Assembly: GCA_009780115.1 (NCBI GenBank)
Contig: WRAQ01000006.1
Coordinates: 1-64,000 of the forward strand
From: Lachnospiraceae bacterium
GTDB lineage: Bacteria > Bacillota > Clostridia > Lachnospirales > Lachnospiraceae
Length of the DNA: 64,000 nucleotides
Direction: 5' to 3'
Shown: piece after piece, positions 7,973 through 18,164 of the stretch
How the letters are laid out: every line of letters begins with the position of its first letter
Numbering within the stretch: position 1 is the first letter of the stretch
The notes under the pieces: generated by a model
The model's database searches: none
The model's input: only the letters and a program-made list of their open reading frames with translations
What the model was told of the DNA's origin: nothing
Program-made: the position numbers and the translations under genes

Positions 7973-9643
7973 ATGAAAAAACGGATAAATTTTAGCTTTC
8001 TTGGGTTAATACTGATATCAGTTCTGTTACTATCGGTATCAATTAGCATGGTGACACACAATATCAGCAAAAGTCAGGAAAAAGCGGCAATTAAAGACCG
8101 CGCTGTTTTGGTTGCGGATTTGCTTAACTATGCCGTCAAAGATGCAGATTTTTATTTTAATTATAATAATTTTGACCCTGATGCCGCCCGGATTACCATC
8201 ATTGCCCCCGACGGGACGGTATTGCTTGACAACAAGATTGTAAATGTGGAAACGCTGGAAAACCATCGCGGCCGTGAAGAATTTATTGAGGCAATAACCA
8301 CCGGGGAAGGGGAAATAACGCGCTATTCGCGAACCTTACGTGCTGATACCTATTATTATGCCCTATGTTTAAAAGACGGTAATGTATTACGGATTTCCAA
8401 AACAATGAGCAGCATAAATAGTATATTTGCCGCCGTCCTTCCGGTTATAGCAATTATTATAATAGTTATCATCTTAATTGCCAATTGGGCTACCCGCCGG
8501 CTCACCGGGGCTATCTTAAAACCACTCGAAGCAATTGATTTTGACAGTGATAATATTGCTGTCTATGATGAGCTTGTTCCTTACATAAAAAAAATAAATC
8601 AGCAAAAAGATGAAATAAATAAACAGATATCCGCGTTAAAAGACCGCACATATACGATTGAGATTATTACCGATAACATGAATGAGGGTTTAATTCTGAT
8701 TGATAGTATGGGAATGGTTCTAATCGCCAATAAAAGCGCGCAGGAATTATATAATGAAGAAGACATGGTTCGGAAAAATATCCTGCATATTTGCCGCAAT
8801 ACTGAGTTCCAGCAAGGAGTTAGGGAATGTCTCATGGGGGGCAAAGCTGAAATTTTGTATGAACAAAATCAAAAAACTTATAACGTTTATTTCAGCCCTG
8901 CAAATAGTAAGGGCGGAATAAACGGGGGTGTTATTCTTTTCGTTGATACAACTGAACGGCAAAAAGCTGAAAAACAACGCCGGGAGTTTTCGGCAAATGT
9001 TTCCCATGAGTTAAAAACTCCGCTGACCAGCATTTCTGCCTTAAGCGAGATGATAGAAAACGGTATTGCCGAGAGTAAAGATATCAAAGATTTTGCCGCG
9101 AAAATTACCGAACATGTAAAACGACTTATTGATATCATCAATGATATTATTAAACTGTCCGAGTTTGACGAAGGTAAAGCGTTAAATGAAACGGAAACTT
9201 TTGAGTTATATGCCCTTACGGAAACAGTGGCCAATAGCTTAAAGGAAAATGGCCGGGACGTTGAGATAAAAATAATTGGTAAGCGCTTTAATATCAGCGC
9301 TAACCGGCGAATGATAGATGAATTACTTTATAATTTAATTGATAATGGCATTAAGTATAACAAAGAAGGCGGTGTCGTGACAGTTACCCTGGCATGTGAA
9401 CCCGAATGGTGCCGGATAACGGTATCTGATACCGGTATTGGAATAACGGAAGAACATCAAAGCCGGATTTTTGAGCGGTTTTACCGCGTTGAAAAATCAC
9501 GTTCGAAGAAAACCGGGGGTACCGGCCTTGGTTTGTCAATCGTAAAACATATCGCCGAACATCATGGCGGCGGGGTATCAGTGGAAAGCAAAGCGGGAGA
9601 TGGCACAACCGTGACATGCCGGCTTAGAAATAAGGAAATTTAA
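7973..9643 (+). CDS. phoR: Phosphate sensor histidine kinase PhoR
   Basis: ATG 7973 follows AAAGGAG at 7962-7968; in-frame codons upstream lie inside phoP. The protein (556 aa) has an N-terminal membrane segment, an extracytoplasmic sensor of about 130 residues, a second membrane segment near residue 165, then a PAS domain. The dimerisation/phosphoacceptor motif is FSANVSHELKTPLTS. The ATPase domain follows with N box LLYNLIDNGIKYN, G1 VSDTGIGI and G2 GGTGLGLSIVKHI. It is the standard PhoR architecture and phosphorylates the adjacent regulator. Confidence 0.92.
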   Translation: MKKRINFSFLGLILISVLLLSVSISMVTHNISKSQEKAAIKDRAVLVADLLNYAVKDADFYFNYNNFDPDAARITIIAPDGTVLLDNKIVNVETLENHRGREEFIEAITTGEGEITRYSRTLRADTYYYALCLKDGNVLRISKTMSSINSIFAAVLPVIAIIIIVIILIANWATRRLTGAILKPLEAIDFDSDNIAVYDELVPYIKKINQQKDEINKQISALKDRTYTIEIITDNMNEGLILIDSMGMVLIANKSAQELYNEEDMVRKNILHICRNTEFQQGVRECLMGGKAEILYEQNQKTYNVYFSPANSKGGINGGVILFVDTTERQKAEKQRREFSANVSHELKTPLTSISALSEMIENGIAESKDIKDFAAKITEHVKRLIDIINDIIKLSEFDEGKALNETETFELYALTETVANSLKENGRDVEIKIIGKRFNISANRRMIDELLYNLIDNGIKYNKEGGVVTVTLACEPEWCRITVSDTGIGITEEHQSRIFERFYRVEKSRSKKTGGTGLGLSIVKHIAEHHGGGVSVESKAGDGTTVTCRLRNKEI

Positions 9644-9712
9644 AATTTATATTTTTCAATTGGATATTTGTGTTACACAAAGTCTCCAAATTTAGGAAGA
9701 GCAGGATAAAAG

Positions 9713-10405
9713 ATGATAACCAATTATAATGATTTCATAAAAGAATTGCTTGCCGCCGGTTTTTCCCTTGCGGGTGGTAAAGATGAAGGTGTATTTGGGT
9801 TAATTGAGTTTAGTTGGAATGAAGAAGCCCCTGATAGCCCGATTCGCTGGCATACCGGGGATGCGGAAACAGATCCGTGGGAGTGGCGGATGCGGCTTCT
9901 TAATGAACGTAATGATATTGCTTATGCGAAGTTTTTTTTCAAAAAAGGTGGTTTTATCACCAAGGAATGGTATCCATACTTTCTAGCCGCCCGGCGCGGC
10001 ATGCTTACATTTTCCGAGGAATATGAAGAAGGAAAAATGAGTCACTTTGCGAAACGCATTTATGAGACGGTGTCGGAATATGATTGTCTTCCGCTCCATG
10101 AAATCAAACAGCTTGGCGGATTTAACCGTGAAGATAAGTCCAAATTTGACAGTGCTTTGACCGAATTACAAATGCGGATGTATTTAACTATTTGCGGAAG
10201 CCGTCAGAAAACATCTCACCGGGGCGAAAATTACGCCTGGGCTTCAACGGTATTATGTATAACCGAAAAGTTTTGGGGTGCCGAAGTTTTTGAAGCAGCT
10301 TCGCAGATTAATGCCAACGAAGCGATTGAAAAAATTACCGCGCAAGTATTTAAGCTAAATCCAAAGGCTATCGACAAAAAGATAAAGAAATTTATTATAG
10401 GATAA
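9713..10405 (+). CDS. AlkZ-related protein
   Basis: 230 residues with the pattern I associate with the AlkZ-related family of Clostridia: DPWEWRMRLLNERNDIAYAK, then KKGGFITKEWYPYFLAARRG, and a later helical part with LPLHEIKQLGGF resembling a winged-helix unit. AlkZ/YcaQ glycosylases unhook interstrand DNA crosslinks, but these short relatives lack much of the glycosylase and their activity is not established. A poor leader precedes it and it is not tightly linked to phoR. Recognition is from memory of the family, so moderate certainty. Confidence 0.55.
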   Translation: MITNYNDFIKELLAAGFSLAGGKDEGVFGLIEFSWNEEAPDSPIRWHTGDAETDPWEWRMRLLNERNDIAYAKFFFKKGGFITKEWYPYFLAARRGMLTFSEEYEEGKMSHFAKRIYETVSEYDCLPLHEIKQLGGFNREDKSKFDSALTELQMRMYLTICGSRQKTSHRGENYAWASTVLCITEKFWGAEVFEAASQINANEAIEKITAQVFKLNPKAIDKKIKKFIIG

Positions 10406-10436
10406 AATTCTTTAGTTTTATGATATACTAATAACA

Positions 10437-11756
10437 ATGAAAAAACTCATTCTCTCTTTTATTATATTATTATACACTGTCTTTATTTTCGGTTGCGGTA
10501 ATTCAAGCACCCCGCCGCCGGATGTTATTGATATTGATTTCACAAGGCCAAGTTACTCTCTTATCGGTACTTATGATTCTATGGACACTGCAGTTGTAGA
10601 AAATGTAGATACCGAAGCAAAAAGTATTACCCTGATTAATTATTCCCTTGATAAATCATATACCCTTGAGTATGATGCTTTAACTGCATTTTGGGATAAA
10701 TTTGATCAGGCGCTGTCGGTTGCCCAAATATCAATGGGTGAAATCGTTGATGTTTGCTTTATGAAAAATGAAAAAAGATTGGTGAGTTTGCAGCAGTCGA
10801 AAGATGCCTTTTCTTTTGACAATATTTCAAAATTTACACTTGACGGCGGACGGCGGATTGCTATCATCGGTGATGAGAACTTTCGCTTGACCCCAAGTAC
10901 CCTAATCGCATCGGATAACCGCCGCATTGAAACGACTGATATTATTGCCCGTGATATTGTTACAATCAGGGGAATTGACCGCGATATCTGGAGTATTGTC
11001 GTTCAAAGGGGCCATGGTTACTTGAAGCTGGTGAATGATTTTTATGCCATCGGCGGCTGGATTGAAATCGGGCAGAATATTATCCAAAAAATCACTGACA
11101 ATATGCTTCTTACAGTGCCGGAAGGTACTTTTGATATTCATATCTCGGCCCGCGGTTTCAGCACGACAAGAAAAGTGACCATCGAACGGAACAAAGAAAC
11201 GACAATTGACCTTGGGGATGTTGAAATTGAAATACCGCGGACCGGAAAAGTGCTTTTCAATGTTTATCCTAATACCGCAACGGTTTATATTGATGGGGCG
11301 GAAGTTGATATCCGGGGCGTTATTGAACTTCCCTTTGGCCTTTATCAGGTGGTTTGTGAAGCTCCGGGTTATGATACGGTCACGATTCATATCAGGGTCA
11401 GCCAGGATATTGCCAGCGTTTCAATTACAATGGATGTGGCGGGGACAAACCGGGAAGAAAACAATAATGCCAGCGTTTCCGACAACAACTTGCAGATTGA
11501 AACAGGTAGAAACCGGGTTTATATTGAAGCGCCGGTTGATGTTGAGGTTTACCAGGATGGGGTCTATATGGGGATTTCACCGGTTCATTTCGAAAAGGTC
11601 CCGGGAAGCCGTACAATTACCTTGCGCCGGCAAGGTTATATCACAAAAAGTTACCAGATTCACCTTGATAGTGAGGCTACTGATGTGACCTATTCTTTTA
11701 GCGCTTTAGAGCGAAATTCATTAGAAACAGATAATAGTGTAAGCGGAAACAACTAA
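10437..11756 (+). CDS. Lipoprotein with two PEGA domains
   Basis: A lipoprotein signal ends at FIFGC (Cys20). About 240 residues of beta-rich sequence with several SH3-like stretches follow. Two PEGA-type repeats end the protein: one around GKVLFNVYPNTATVYIDGAE, one around RVYIEAPVDVEVYQDGVYMG, each finishing in a GY-x-turn (APGYDTVTI, RQGYITKSY). PEGA domains occur on the outer face of membranes and cell walls. No catalytic motif is visible. It precedes hup with a fresh promoter between, so it is probably a separate transcription unit. Confidence 0.8.
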   Translation: MKKLILSFIILLYTVFIFGCGNSSTPPPDVIDIDFTRPSYSLIGTYDSMDTAVVENVDTEAKSITLINYSLDKSYTLEYDALTAFWDKFDQALSVAQISMGEIVDVCFMKNEKRLVSLQQSKDAFSFDNISKFTLDGGRRIAIIGDENFRLTPSTLIASDNRRIETTDIIARDIVTIRGIDRDIWSIVVQRGHGYLKLVNDFYAIGGWIEIGQNIIQKITDNMLLTVPEGTFDIHISARGFSTTRKVTIERNKETTIDLGDVEIEIPRTGKVLFNVYPNTATVYIDGAEVDIRGVIELPFGLYQVVCEAPGYDTVTIHIRVSQDIASVSITMDVAGTNREENNNASVSDNNLQIETGRNRVYIEAPVDVEVYQDGVYMGISPVHFEKVPGSRTITLRRQGYITKSYQIHLDSEATDVTYSFSALERNSLETDNSVSGNN

Positions 11757-11801
11757 ATATGGAAAAATGGGGAAAAATGCTTAAAAAATGGCAAAATATC
11801 C

Positions 11802-11830
11802 TTGACAAACCAAATAAAAGAGGATATATA
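11802..11830 (+). promoter_or_regulatory. Promoter of hup
   Basis: TTGACA (11802-11807) and TATATA (11825-11830) are 17 bp apart, a near-consensus housekeeping promoter, 67 bp before the HU start codon. The strength fits an abundant protein. Confidence 0.75.
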
Positions 11831-11896
11831 TATATTTAGACGTTCCCAAAGAGGAACAAAGCCTAAAAAATCAATGTTTAGAGGAGGAAGTTCTAA

Positions 11897-12169
11897 ATGA
11901 ACAAAACTGAATTAGTAGCAGCTATGGCTGATGCAGCCGAACTATCAAAAAAAGATGCAGAAAAAGCTTTAAAAGCTTTTACCGATGTAGTTGCAAATGA
12001 ATTAAAAAAAGGTGAAAAGGTTCAATTAGTTGGCTTTGGTACTTTCGAAGTATCAAACAGAGCTGCAAGGGAAGGCCGTAATCCCCAAACTGGCGCTACC
12101 ATGAAAATCGCTGCTTCAAAAGCACCGAAATTCAAAGCCGGCAAAGCTTTAAAAGATATGGTTAACTAA
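11897..12169 (+). CDS. hup: HU family DNA-binding protein
   Basis: 90 residues, the usual HU length. The opening [21 protein letters not shown], the GFGTFEV strand and the arm motif [14 protein letters not shown] with intercalating proline are all present. HU bends and compacts DNA as a dimer. GAGGAGG lies at 11880-11886. It has its own promoter and terminator. Its position directly before rqcP is common in Clostridia. Confidence 0.97.
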   Translation: MNKTELVAAMADAAELSKKDAEKALKAFTDVVANELKKGEKVQLVGFGTFEVSNRAAREGRNPQTGATMKIAASKAPKFKAGKALKDMVN

Positions 12170-12185
12170 TAGTTAATGAGAAAGC

Positions 12186-12220
12186 AAAGAGCCTGCCTAT
12201 TGGACAGGCTCTTTTTATTT
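12186..12220 (+). terminator. Rho-independent terminator of hup
   Basis: AAAGAGCCTG (12186-12195) pairs with CAGGCTCTTT (12205-12214) over a 9-nt loop and runs into a T-rich tail. Confidence 0.9.
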
Positions 12221-12288
12221 AATAGAAATTCCGGAAGAATTTCGAGTAGCCTCATACCTGATTCATACACACCATATAGGAGATCCAA

Positions 12289-12528
12289 ATGCGCTTAGAT
12301 AAATACCTGAAAGTATCACGCTTAATTAAACGCCGTACTATCGCCAACGAAGCATGCGATGCCGGGCGGGTAATGATAAATGACAAGCCGGCCAAAGCCT
12401 CGGCCACAGTAAAAATGGGCGACCAAATTTCTATCCGCTTCGGCAACAAAGAAGTAAAAGTTGAAGTCCTTGATATTCAGGAAACAGTACGCAAAGACGA
12501 AGCTAAGGAACTATTCCGTTATCTCTAA
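12289..12528 (+). CDS. rqcP: S4-domain RNA-binding protein RqcP (YabO)
   Basis: 79 residues consisting almost entirely of one S4 domain: MRLDKYLKVSRLIKRRT, then ANEACDAGRVMINDKPAKAS and the strand GDQISIRFG. In Bacillus, RqcP binds stalled 50S subunits and supports RqcH-driven alanine tailing during ribosome quality control. In Firmicutes it normally precedes yabP-yabQ-divIC; here those genes begin 4.8 kb downstream, and the intervening block is a spore-surface cassette. Confidence 0.85.
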   Translation: MRLDKYLKVSRLIKRRTIANEACDAGRVMINDKPAKASATVKMGDQISIRFGNKEVKVEVLDIQETVRKDEAKELFRYL

Positions 12529-12551
12529 TTTAGTTTTTGCCTACGCGCTTG

Positions 12552-13628
12552 TCATTTTCCCTTCAATTTTTCCAGTAAAAACTTTTTGTTGATAGAAACA
12601 GCTAATTTTTCCGGATAAATTTTTGCTGCCCGCTCATTGTATATCATCGCGTTTTTGTAATCCCCAAGTTCGCTGTAACAAACACAAGCTTCAATACTTG
12701 GGATATAACCCCAATAATCTTTTAATAAAAACCCTAATGAATCGGGTTTATCTTGATTCGCGGCGAGAACAAACCATTTTAATGCGGTTTTGAAATCGTT
12801 TTTATTTTTATGGAAATAACCTATTTCCGAAAGTATTTCGGCGCGAGGGGCATCATATTCGAAACTTTTTATCAAGACCCGCAGGATTTTTTCTTCCCTG
12901 TTTAATAATTTATAGCAAACCGACAAATTAAAACAAGTAGCGATATTATCCTCAAACCAGCCCTGTTTCCCCGCAAGGAACATTTCAAAATAGTAAGTTG
13001 CTTTTGCCCATTGCTGATGGTCTTTTAGCTCCCTTGCAAAATAATACTGCTGCCGGGCAGTCATTGGTTTTCCTTTTGCTTCTAAGCTTTCATAAATTTT
13101 CAAGTTCCGGCCGGGGCAATCATTAGCCCGCTCTTTTTTGTGCCAGACTTCAATATCAGAGTTAAAGATATTTCCCTGTAAAGGAATACATTCATGAACA
13201 GGTTCGATCCATTTATATTGATTTTCCCGCTTTAATATCCGCTCGCGGGTAGAAATAACCGTCGGGCGCCCTTCAGAATCAAAATCAACGACATAAGGCA
13301 TTGTTACTATCTCAACATCAGACATTATTATTTTTTTAAGTTTTATAAGTTTTCTTAATGACTCCGGCGGAAATACATCATCCGCATCAAGCCACATTTG
13401 GTAATCCATTGTTGCTTTAGAAAAAGCAAAATTGCGGGCGGCCGAAAAATCATTAATCCATTCGAAGTCATATATTTTATTTGTATATTTCGAGGCAATT
13501 TCTTTTGTTTTGTCAGTTGAACCTGTGTCAACAATAATAATTTCATCAACAGCATCTTTTATGCTATCTAAAGCTCTTGCTAAAACGTCTTCTTCATTTT
13601 TTACAATCATACATAAACTTATTGTCAC
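12552..13628 (-). CDS. Family 2 glycosyltransferase with TPR-like C-terminus
   Basis: The first 230 residues form a GT2 (GT-A) domain: SLCMIVKNEE at the N-terminus, the nucleotide-binding IIVDTGSTDKT and the metal-binding LDADD at residues 80-84. The rest is helical and TPR-like (YYFARELKDHQQWAKATYYF and later repeats), as in SunS-type protein glycosyltransferases. It lies on the minus strand directly downstream of two collagen-like proteins rich in threonine, 74 bp away. O-glycosylation of the GXT repeats, as for BclA, is the likely job, though that is inferred from position. Confidence 0.8.
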   Translation of the reverse strand: MTISLCMIVKNEEDVLARALDSIKDAVDEIIIVDTGSTDKTKEIASKYTNKIYDFEWINDFSAARNFAFSKATMDYQMWLDADDVFPPESLRKLIKLKKIIMSDVEIVTMPYVVDFDSEGRPTVISTRERILKRENQYKWIEPVHECIPLQGNIFNSDIEVWHKKERANDCPGRNLKIYESLEAKGKPMTARQQYYFARELKDHQQWAKATYYFEMFLAGKQGWFEDNIATCFNLSVCYKLLNREEKILRVLIKSFEYDAPRAEILSEIGYFHKNKNDFKTALKWFVLAANQDKPDSLGFLLKDYWGYIPSIEACVCYSELGDYKNAMIYNERAAKIYPEKLAVSINKKFLLEKLKGK

Positions 13629-13702
13629 GGTTTTTTCCTCTTTTTATGTGCAGGGCGGGCAGGAGGTTAAAGAAAAACTCCTGCCCGATTAGTAGTGTCA
13701 AA

Positions 13703-14734
<1,032 letters not shown>

Positions 14735-14766
14735 GATTTCTCTCCTTCTTATTTTTGGTTTTAGTT

Positions 14767-16020
14767 TTAAGCTATTTTAGTTAAAGTAATTGCTACTGAT
14801 GGCGAACCGAGCGTACCGCCGCCGGGCATTGTTGCTAAGGTGACTGTACTGGGACTTGTTAATCCCATTGAAACGATATCCCCGGCATTTAACTGCAGAA
14901 GAGTTGTTAAATTAGCAGCTGATGAACCCGGACCAATCGTTGTAGCATTGTAAAAAGTTACATTAGTTCCCGTGCCGTTTACCTGCAGCCCGAAAGTATA
15001 ACTGGTTCCAGCGGGAACAGGCTGGACTTGGACTTTACCCGTCGCAAGATATACGCCTGCTTGATTTACGGTTACAGAGCCATCGGCATTCACTGTAAAC
15101 TGGCCTGCTATTATTGGGGTAGCTTGTTGTGTAGCTGGCAATACTGTTGCGGATGAAGTCGAGCCGCTGCCTGTATATGCACTGGTTGAGAAACCTACAA
15201 AGGTGCCATATACCTGAGCTATAGTACCTGTTGCACCCGTTGCACCTGTAGTACCGGTTGCTCCTGTTGGGCCGATTAGTCCCTGTAAGCCTTGTTGCCC
15301 CTGATTTCCAGTTGCACCTGTGGCACCCGTCGCACCAGTGGCGCCAGTGGCACCTGTAGCACCATCAGCACCTGTAGCTCCCGTCGCACCGTCAGCACCC
15401 GTCGCGCCATCAGCACCCGTAGCTCCTGTTGCACCTGTCGCGCCATCAGCACCCGTCGCACCCGTCGCGCCATCAGCACCCGTAGCTCCTGTGGCACCTG
15501 TTGCACCCGTTGCACCTGTGGCACCCGTCGCACCCGTCGCACCATCAGCACCCGTAGCTCCCGTCGCACCTGTCGCGCCATCAGCACCCGTAGCTCCCGT
15601 TGCACCCGTTGCGCCAGTGGCACCTGTAGCACCCGTTGCACCTGTAGCACCATCAGCACCCGTAGCTCCCGTTGCACCGCCAGATGGTCCCGTAGCTCCC
15701 GTCGCACCGGTGGCACCGGTTGGGCCTTGCATTACAGCCGCTGATAGGGCCGCATCCATTTTTTCCTTAAGAAAAAGTTGATTGCGAGAGGCTGTTTCCA
15801 GCATTTTTTGGACACTGCTGTTAACTGCAAGAACTTCGTCAATAGTTGCCGTTGACCCCTCTTGCCCCGGCAGAGTCCCCAATACATATTGAAGTTTTTC
15901 ACCTTCCGCATTTAAAACATGGCTCAGTCCCAATTCTTCCATCGCTATTGAGGATAAAATTTGATTTATCGCATCTTCACGAGAAATATTCGGCTGGCTG
16001 GGAAATGTTGGTAATGACAT
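14767..16020 (-). CDS. Collagen-like exosporium protein with BclA/TNF-like C-terminus
   Basis: 417 residues. The N-terminal 98 residues are nearly identical in pattern to those of the neighbouring protein, including [20 protein letters not shown] and [18 protein letters not shown]. About 53 Gly-X-Thr/Asp triplets follow (residues 99-259), including a short [13 protein letters not shown] interruption. The C-terminus (about 155 residues) looks like a C1q/TNF-type jelly roll: [20 protein letters not shown], then [11 protein letters not shown]. BclA trimers of Bacillus and Clostridioides have this plan. GGAGG lies before ATG 16020. Different C-termini on the same anchor suggest a mixed surface nap. 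Confidence 0.85.
   Translation of the reverse strand: MSLPTFPSQPNISREDAINQILSSIAMEELGLSHVLNAEGEKLQYVLGTLPGQEGSTATIDEVLAVNSSVQKMLETASRNQLFLKEKMDAALSAAVMQGPTGATGATGATGPSGGATGATGADGATGATGATGATGATGATGATGADGATGATGATGADGATGATGATGATGATGATGATGADGATGATGADGATGATGATGADGATGADGATGATGADGATGATGATGATGATGATGNQGQQGLQGLIGPTGATGTTGATGATGTIAQVYGTFVGFSTSAYTGSGSTSSATVLPATQQATPIIAGQFTVNADGSVTVNQAGVYLATGKVQVQPVPAGTSYTFGLQVNGTGTNVTFYNATTIGPGSSAANLTTLLQLNAGDIVSMGLTSPSTVTLATMPGGGTLGSPSVAITLTKIA
15244..15726 (-). repeat. Long collagen-type Gly-X-Thr coding repeat
   Basis: About 480 bp of 9-bp-based repetition coding for GAT/GAD triplets, with GAD spaced every few triplets. Threonine at the third position gives dense potential O-glycosylation sites. 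Sequence assembly and copy number here deserve caution. Confidence 0.9.
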
Positions 16021-16214
16021 TATTTAACCTCCTTATTTATAATAAAAATGAAAAATGTGGTTTCATATACTCCATAGTATTGCGAAAAATACTAATATGT
16101 TACAGAAATAGACAATATAAGATATAATTCACCAATTTACACCTAATGAATAATATGTAGAAAATAGTCTTATTATGGATTGCAAAAACCGAATAAAAGC
16201 GAGGTGATAAATAC

Positions 16215-16925
16215 ATGTCAATGCCATCATTTGCCCCTGTTGATCCCAATTTAACTTTGGAAAAATCAATTGAAATGATTCTATATTCGATTGCATTGGA
16301 AGAAGTTGCAATCAGTCACATCATCAATGCCGAAGGGGAAAAAATCCAGTACGCTATCGAATGCTTAAAAACTAATAAAAGCTGCCGTGACTTGCAAAAA
16401 ATTATCGATGTCAATAAAAGTGCGGAAAAACTAATTGATAAAGTAAATGATTCAATGATAATTTTAAAAAGTAAAATGAATAGTGTCTTGGAATACATGC
16501 CAAAACCCACGCCAATTGAACCGCATTTTCATAAGCATGAACAAATCTATATTGTTCCTGATATTAATTGGCGCTGCGGGGCTGCATTATCTTTTGCTAA
16601 AGAAAAAGAACCAAATTGCTATACGAATGAACTATGCTTTAAATCAGGCAAATATAATATTGAATTTGATTTAAAGCTGATTAAGAAATGCAAAAAAAAT
16701 GATGTAGTTGATATCGAATTTTTGTTTTGCAACAAGGAAGAAGCTCCCTACTCCATCAATTTTTCAAAAAAGATTCTTAGAGCATGTAAAATTTTTACCG
16801 GCGGCTTAATTATTGAAATACCGGATTCACATCATGGGTATCAATGTTGTTCAATAATTTTGAAATCACCTTGTTGCATTGATGTATCATGCGGGCAAAT
16901 AATAATCACTAAACGAAAGGATTAA
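16215..16925 (+). CDS. Protein sharing the anchor domain of the collagen-like proteins
   Basis: 236 residues. Residues 1-80 align with the N-terminal domain of the two collagen-like proteins on the other strand (MILYSIALEEVAISHIINAE versus [20 protein letters not shown]), but there is no collagen repeat. After a short proline/histidine linker (KPTPIEPHFHKHEQ) comes a beta-rich, cysteine-rich domain with ten or more Cys, including CCSIILKSPCCIDVSCG. High cysteine content is typical of spore coat and exosporium basal-layer proteins. I infer a structural partner that uses the same anchoring domain. GAGGTG precedes the ATG. Confidence 0.65.
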   Translation: MSMPSFAPVDPNLTLEKSIEMILYSIALEEVAISHIINAEGEKIQYAIECLKTNKSCRDLQKIIDVNKSAEKLIDKVNDSMIILKSKMNSVLEYMPKPTPIEPHFHKHEQIYIVPDINWRCGAALSFAKEKEPNCYTNELCFKSGKYNIEFDLKLIKKCKKNDVVDIEFLFCNKEEAPYSINFSKKILRACKIFTGGLIIEIPDSHHGYQCCSIILKSPCCIDVSCGQIIITKRKD

Positions 16926-16929
16926 GAGG

Positions 16930-17154
16930 ATGAAAATTTTTATAATTGATCTCTTAGAAAGGGCGATAAAAACAGCGGCGCAAACTGCTTTGGCAGGATT
17001 GGGCGCTTCTATCACTTTTGAAGTTGTTGACTGGTATCATGTTTTATCCATCGTCGGGATGGCATTTATTGCTTCTATCCTTACTTCAATAGCGAGTATT
17101 AGTACGGGCGACAAAGGCACAGCAAGCTTAATTAAAGGGGTTGATAAAAATTAA
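16930..17154 (+). CDS. Small r1t-type holin-like membrane protein
   Basis: 74 residues with two hydrophobic segments: one around KTAAQTALAGLGASITFEVV, one around VLSIVGMAFIASILTSIASI, ending in the polar GDKGTASLIKG tail. This is the pattern of phage r1t/Orf-type holins (residues ERA-KTAAQTAL, the W in VDWYHVLS and the SIAS turn). It is only 4 bp after the previous gene and so probably co-transcribed with it. No endolysin is adjacent. It could be a domesticated holin used in spore release or protein export; that is speculation. Confidence 0.65.
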   Translation: MKIFIIDLLERAIKTAAQTALAGLGASITFEVVDWYHVLSIVGMAFIASILTSIASISTGDKGTASLIKGVDKN

Positions 17155-17186
17155 ATATCATAAAATCGATATTTCCCACATAATAT

Positions 17187-17236
17187 TTAATGTATCAGGT
17201 AGGAAATTGAAAACATATTTTTACCTGATACATTAA
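17187..17236. repeat. 15-bp perfect inverted repeat upstream of yabP
   Basis: TTAATGTATCAGGTA (17187-17201) and TACCTGATACATTAA (17222-17236) are perfect complements over a 20-nt loop. It follows the holin-like gene by 32 bp. No T-run follows on either strand, so a normal terminator is not obvious. It may be an mRNA-protecting hairpin, an operator or a mobile-element scar. Confidence 0.7.
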
Positions 17237-17313
17237 TGAAAAAATTAAAGAGAATAAAAGCTTTCACAATCTTGATTTATACGCCTGCTAAAAGTAGGCA
17301 GAGGGAGTTTAAT

Positions 17314-17604
17314 ATGGAAGACTTAAATAATATAAATAAACGGACCCATAAGCTAATATTGCAAAACCGGCGGACATGTACTATTAGCGGCGTTACCGAT
17401 GTTTTATCTTTTGACATCTCAGAGATTATTTTGGAAACTGATCAAGGTATGCTGATGATAAAAGGGAGTGAACTTCATGTCAACCGTCTGACTTTGGATA
17501 AAGGCGAAGTAGATTTAGACGGTCGGGTTGACAGCTTTACATATTCCGAAACCGGCGCATATCAAGGCAAAAATGAATCCCTATTGCAGAAATTATTTAG
17601 ATAG
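17314..17604 (+). CDS. yabP: Sporulation protein YabP
   Basis: Start ATG 17314 has GAGGGAG at 17301-17307; the ATG at 17236 sits inside an inverted repeat. The 96-residue product matches YabP: NKRTHKLILQNRRTCTISGV, then VLSFDISEIILETDQGMLMI and the basic, short C-terminus ending SLLQKLFR. YabP is a YabP/YqfC family protein made in the mother cell and needed with YabQ for spore formation. It is followed after 14 bp by yabQ. Confidence 0.88.
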   Translation: MEDLNNINKRTHKLILQNRRTCTISGVTDVLSFDISEIILETDQGMLMIKGSELHVNRLTLDKGEVDLDGRVDSFTYSETGAYQGKNESLLQKLFR

Positions 17605-17618
17605 GCAGGAGGGTAGGC

Positions 17619-18164
17619 ATGAGCCAGGGTATTATAATGGAGGTGGATTTTTTCATTAATTCGCTCTTAGTCGGTGTGATAATTACTTTTGCTTATGACT
17701 TTCTGCTAATACTAAGAAAATGTATCCGCCACAATATTGTTTTTATCTCTATTGAAGATATTATCTTCTGGCTGGTCTGCGCCTTGGGAGTTTTTTATGT
17801 ATTGTATCATGAGAATAACGGTATTCTGCGCTGGTTTGCGGTTCTTGGTGCTACAATTGGTATGTTCATTTACAAAAAACTTGTCAGCCCGCTTTTTGTC
17901 AAAATTACTTCGGCTATAATTATCAAAACCTTTAAGATATTAATTAAACCGCTATTATTCATTTGCCGCAAAACTTTACGTTTACTTAAGAAGATTTTCA
18001 TGTTTTTGAAGAAAAAGTATATTTTTATAGCAAGAAAGGCAAATAAAGTTAATAAAATTGCAAAAAAGAAGTTGACGTTACAGGCAAGACTGATTAAAAT
18101 ATACTTATGTAAACAAGAAAAGCATTTAAAGGAGCGTTATGGGCAGAAAAATCGCATACCGTAA
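17619..18164 (+). CDS. yabQ: Spore cortex biosynthesis protein YabQ
   Basis: 181 residues. The N-terminal 95 residues carry several membrane segments (FINSLLVGVIITFAYDFLLI, then IIFWLVCALGVFYVLYHENN and LRWFAVLGATIGMFIYK), and the C-terminal half is strongly basic. This is the YabQ plan; in Bacillus it localises to the outer forespore membrane and is needed for cortex. AGGAGGG precedes the ATG. The last 26 bases overlap divIC. Confidence 0.85.
   Translation: MSQGIIMEVDFFINSLLVGVIITFAYDFLLILRKCIRHNIVFISIEDIIFWLVCALGVFYVLYHENNGILRWFAVLGATIGMFIYKKLVSPLFVKITSAIIIKTFKILIKPLLFICRKTLRLLKKIFMFLKKKYIFIARKANKVNKIAKKKLTLQARLIKIYLCKQEKHLKERYGQKNRIP

Noticed and set aside
15244-15726. Regularly spaced repeats that could suggest a CRISPR array
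   Set aside because: The units are contiguous 9-bp codon-based repeats without unique spacers and keep one reading frame; they code collagen triplets.
16930-17154. An active prophage around the holin-like gene
   Set aside because: No other phage genes (endolysin, tail, portal, integrase) are present between 12.5 and 18.4 kb.
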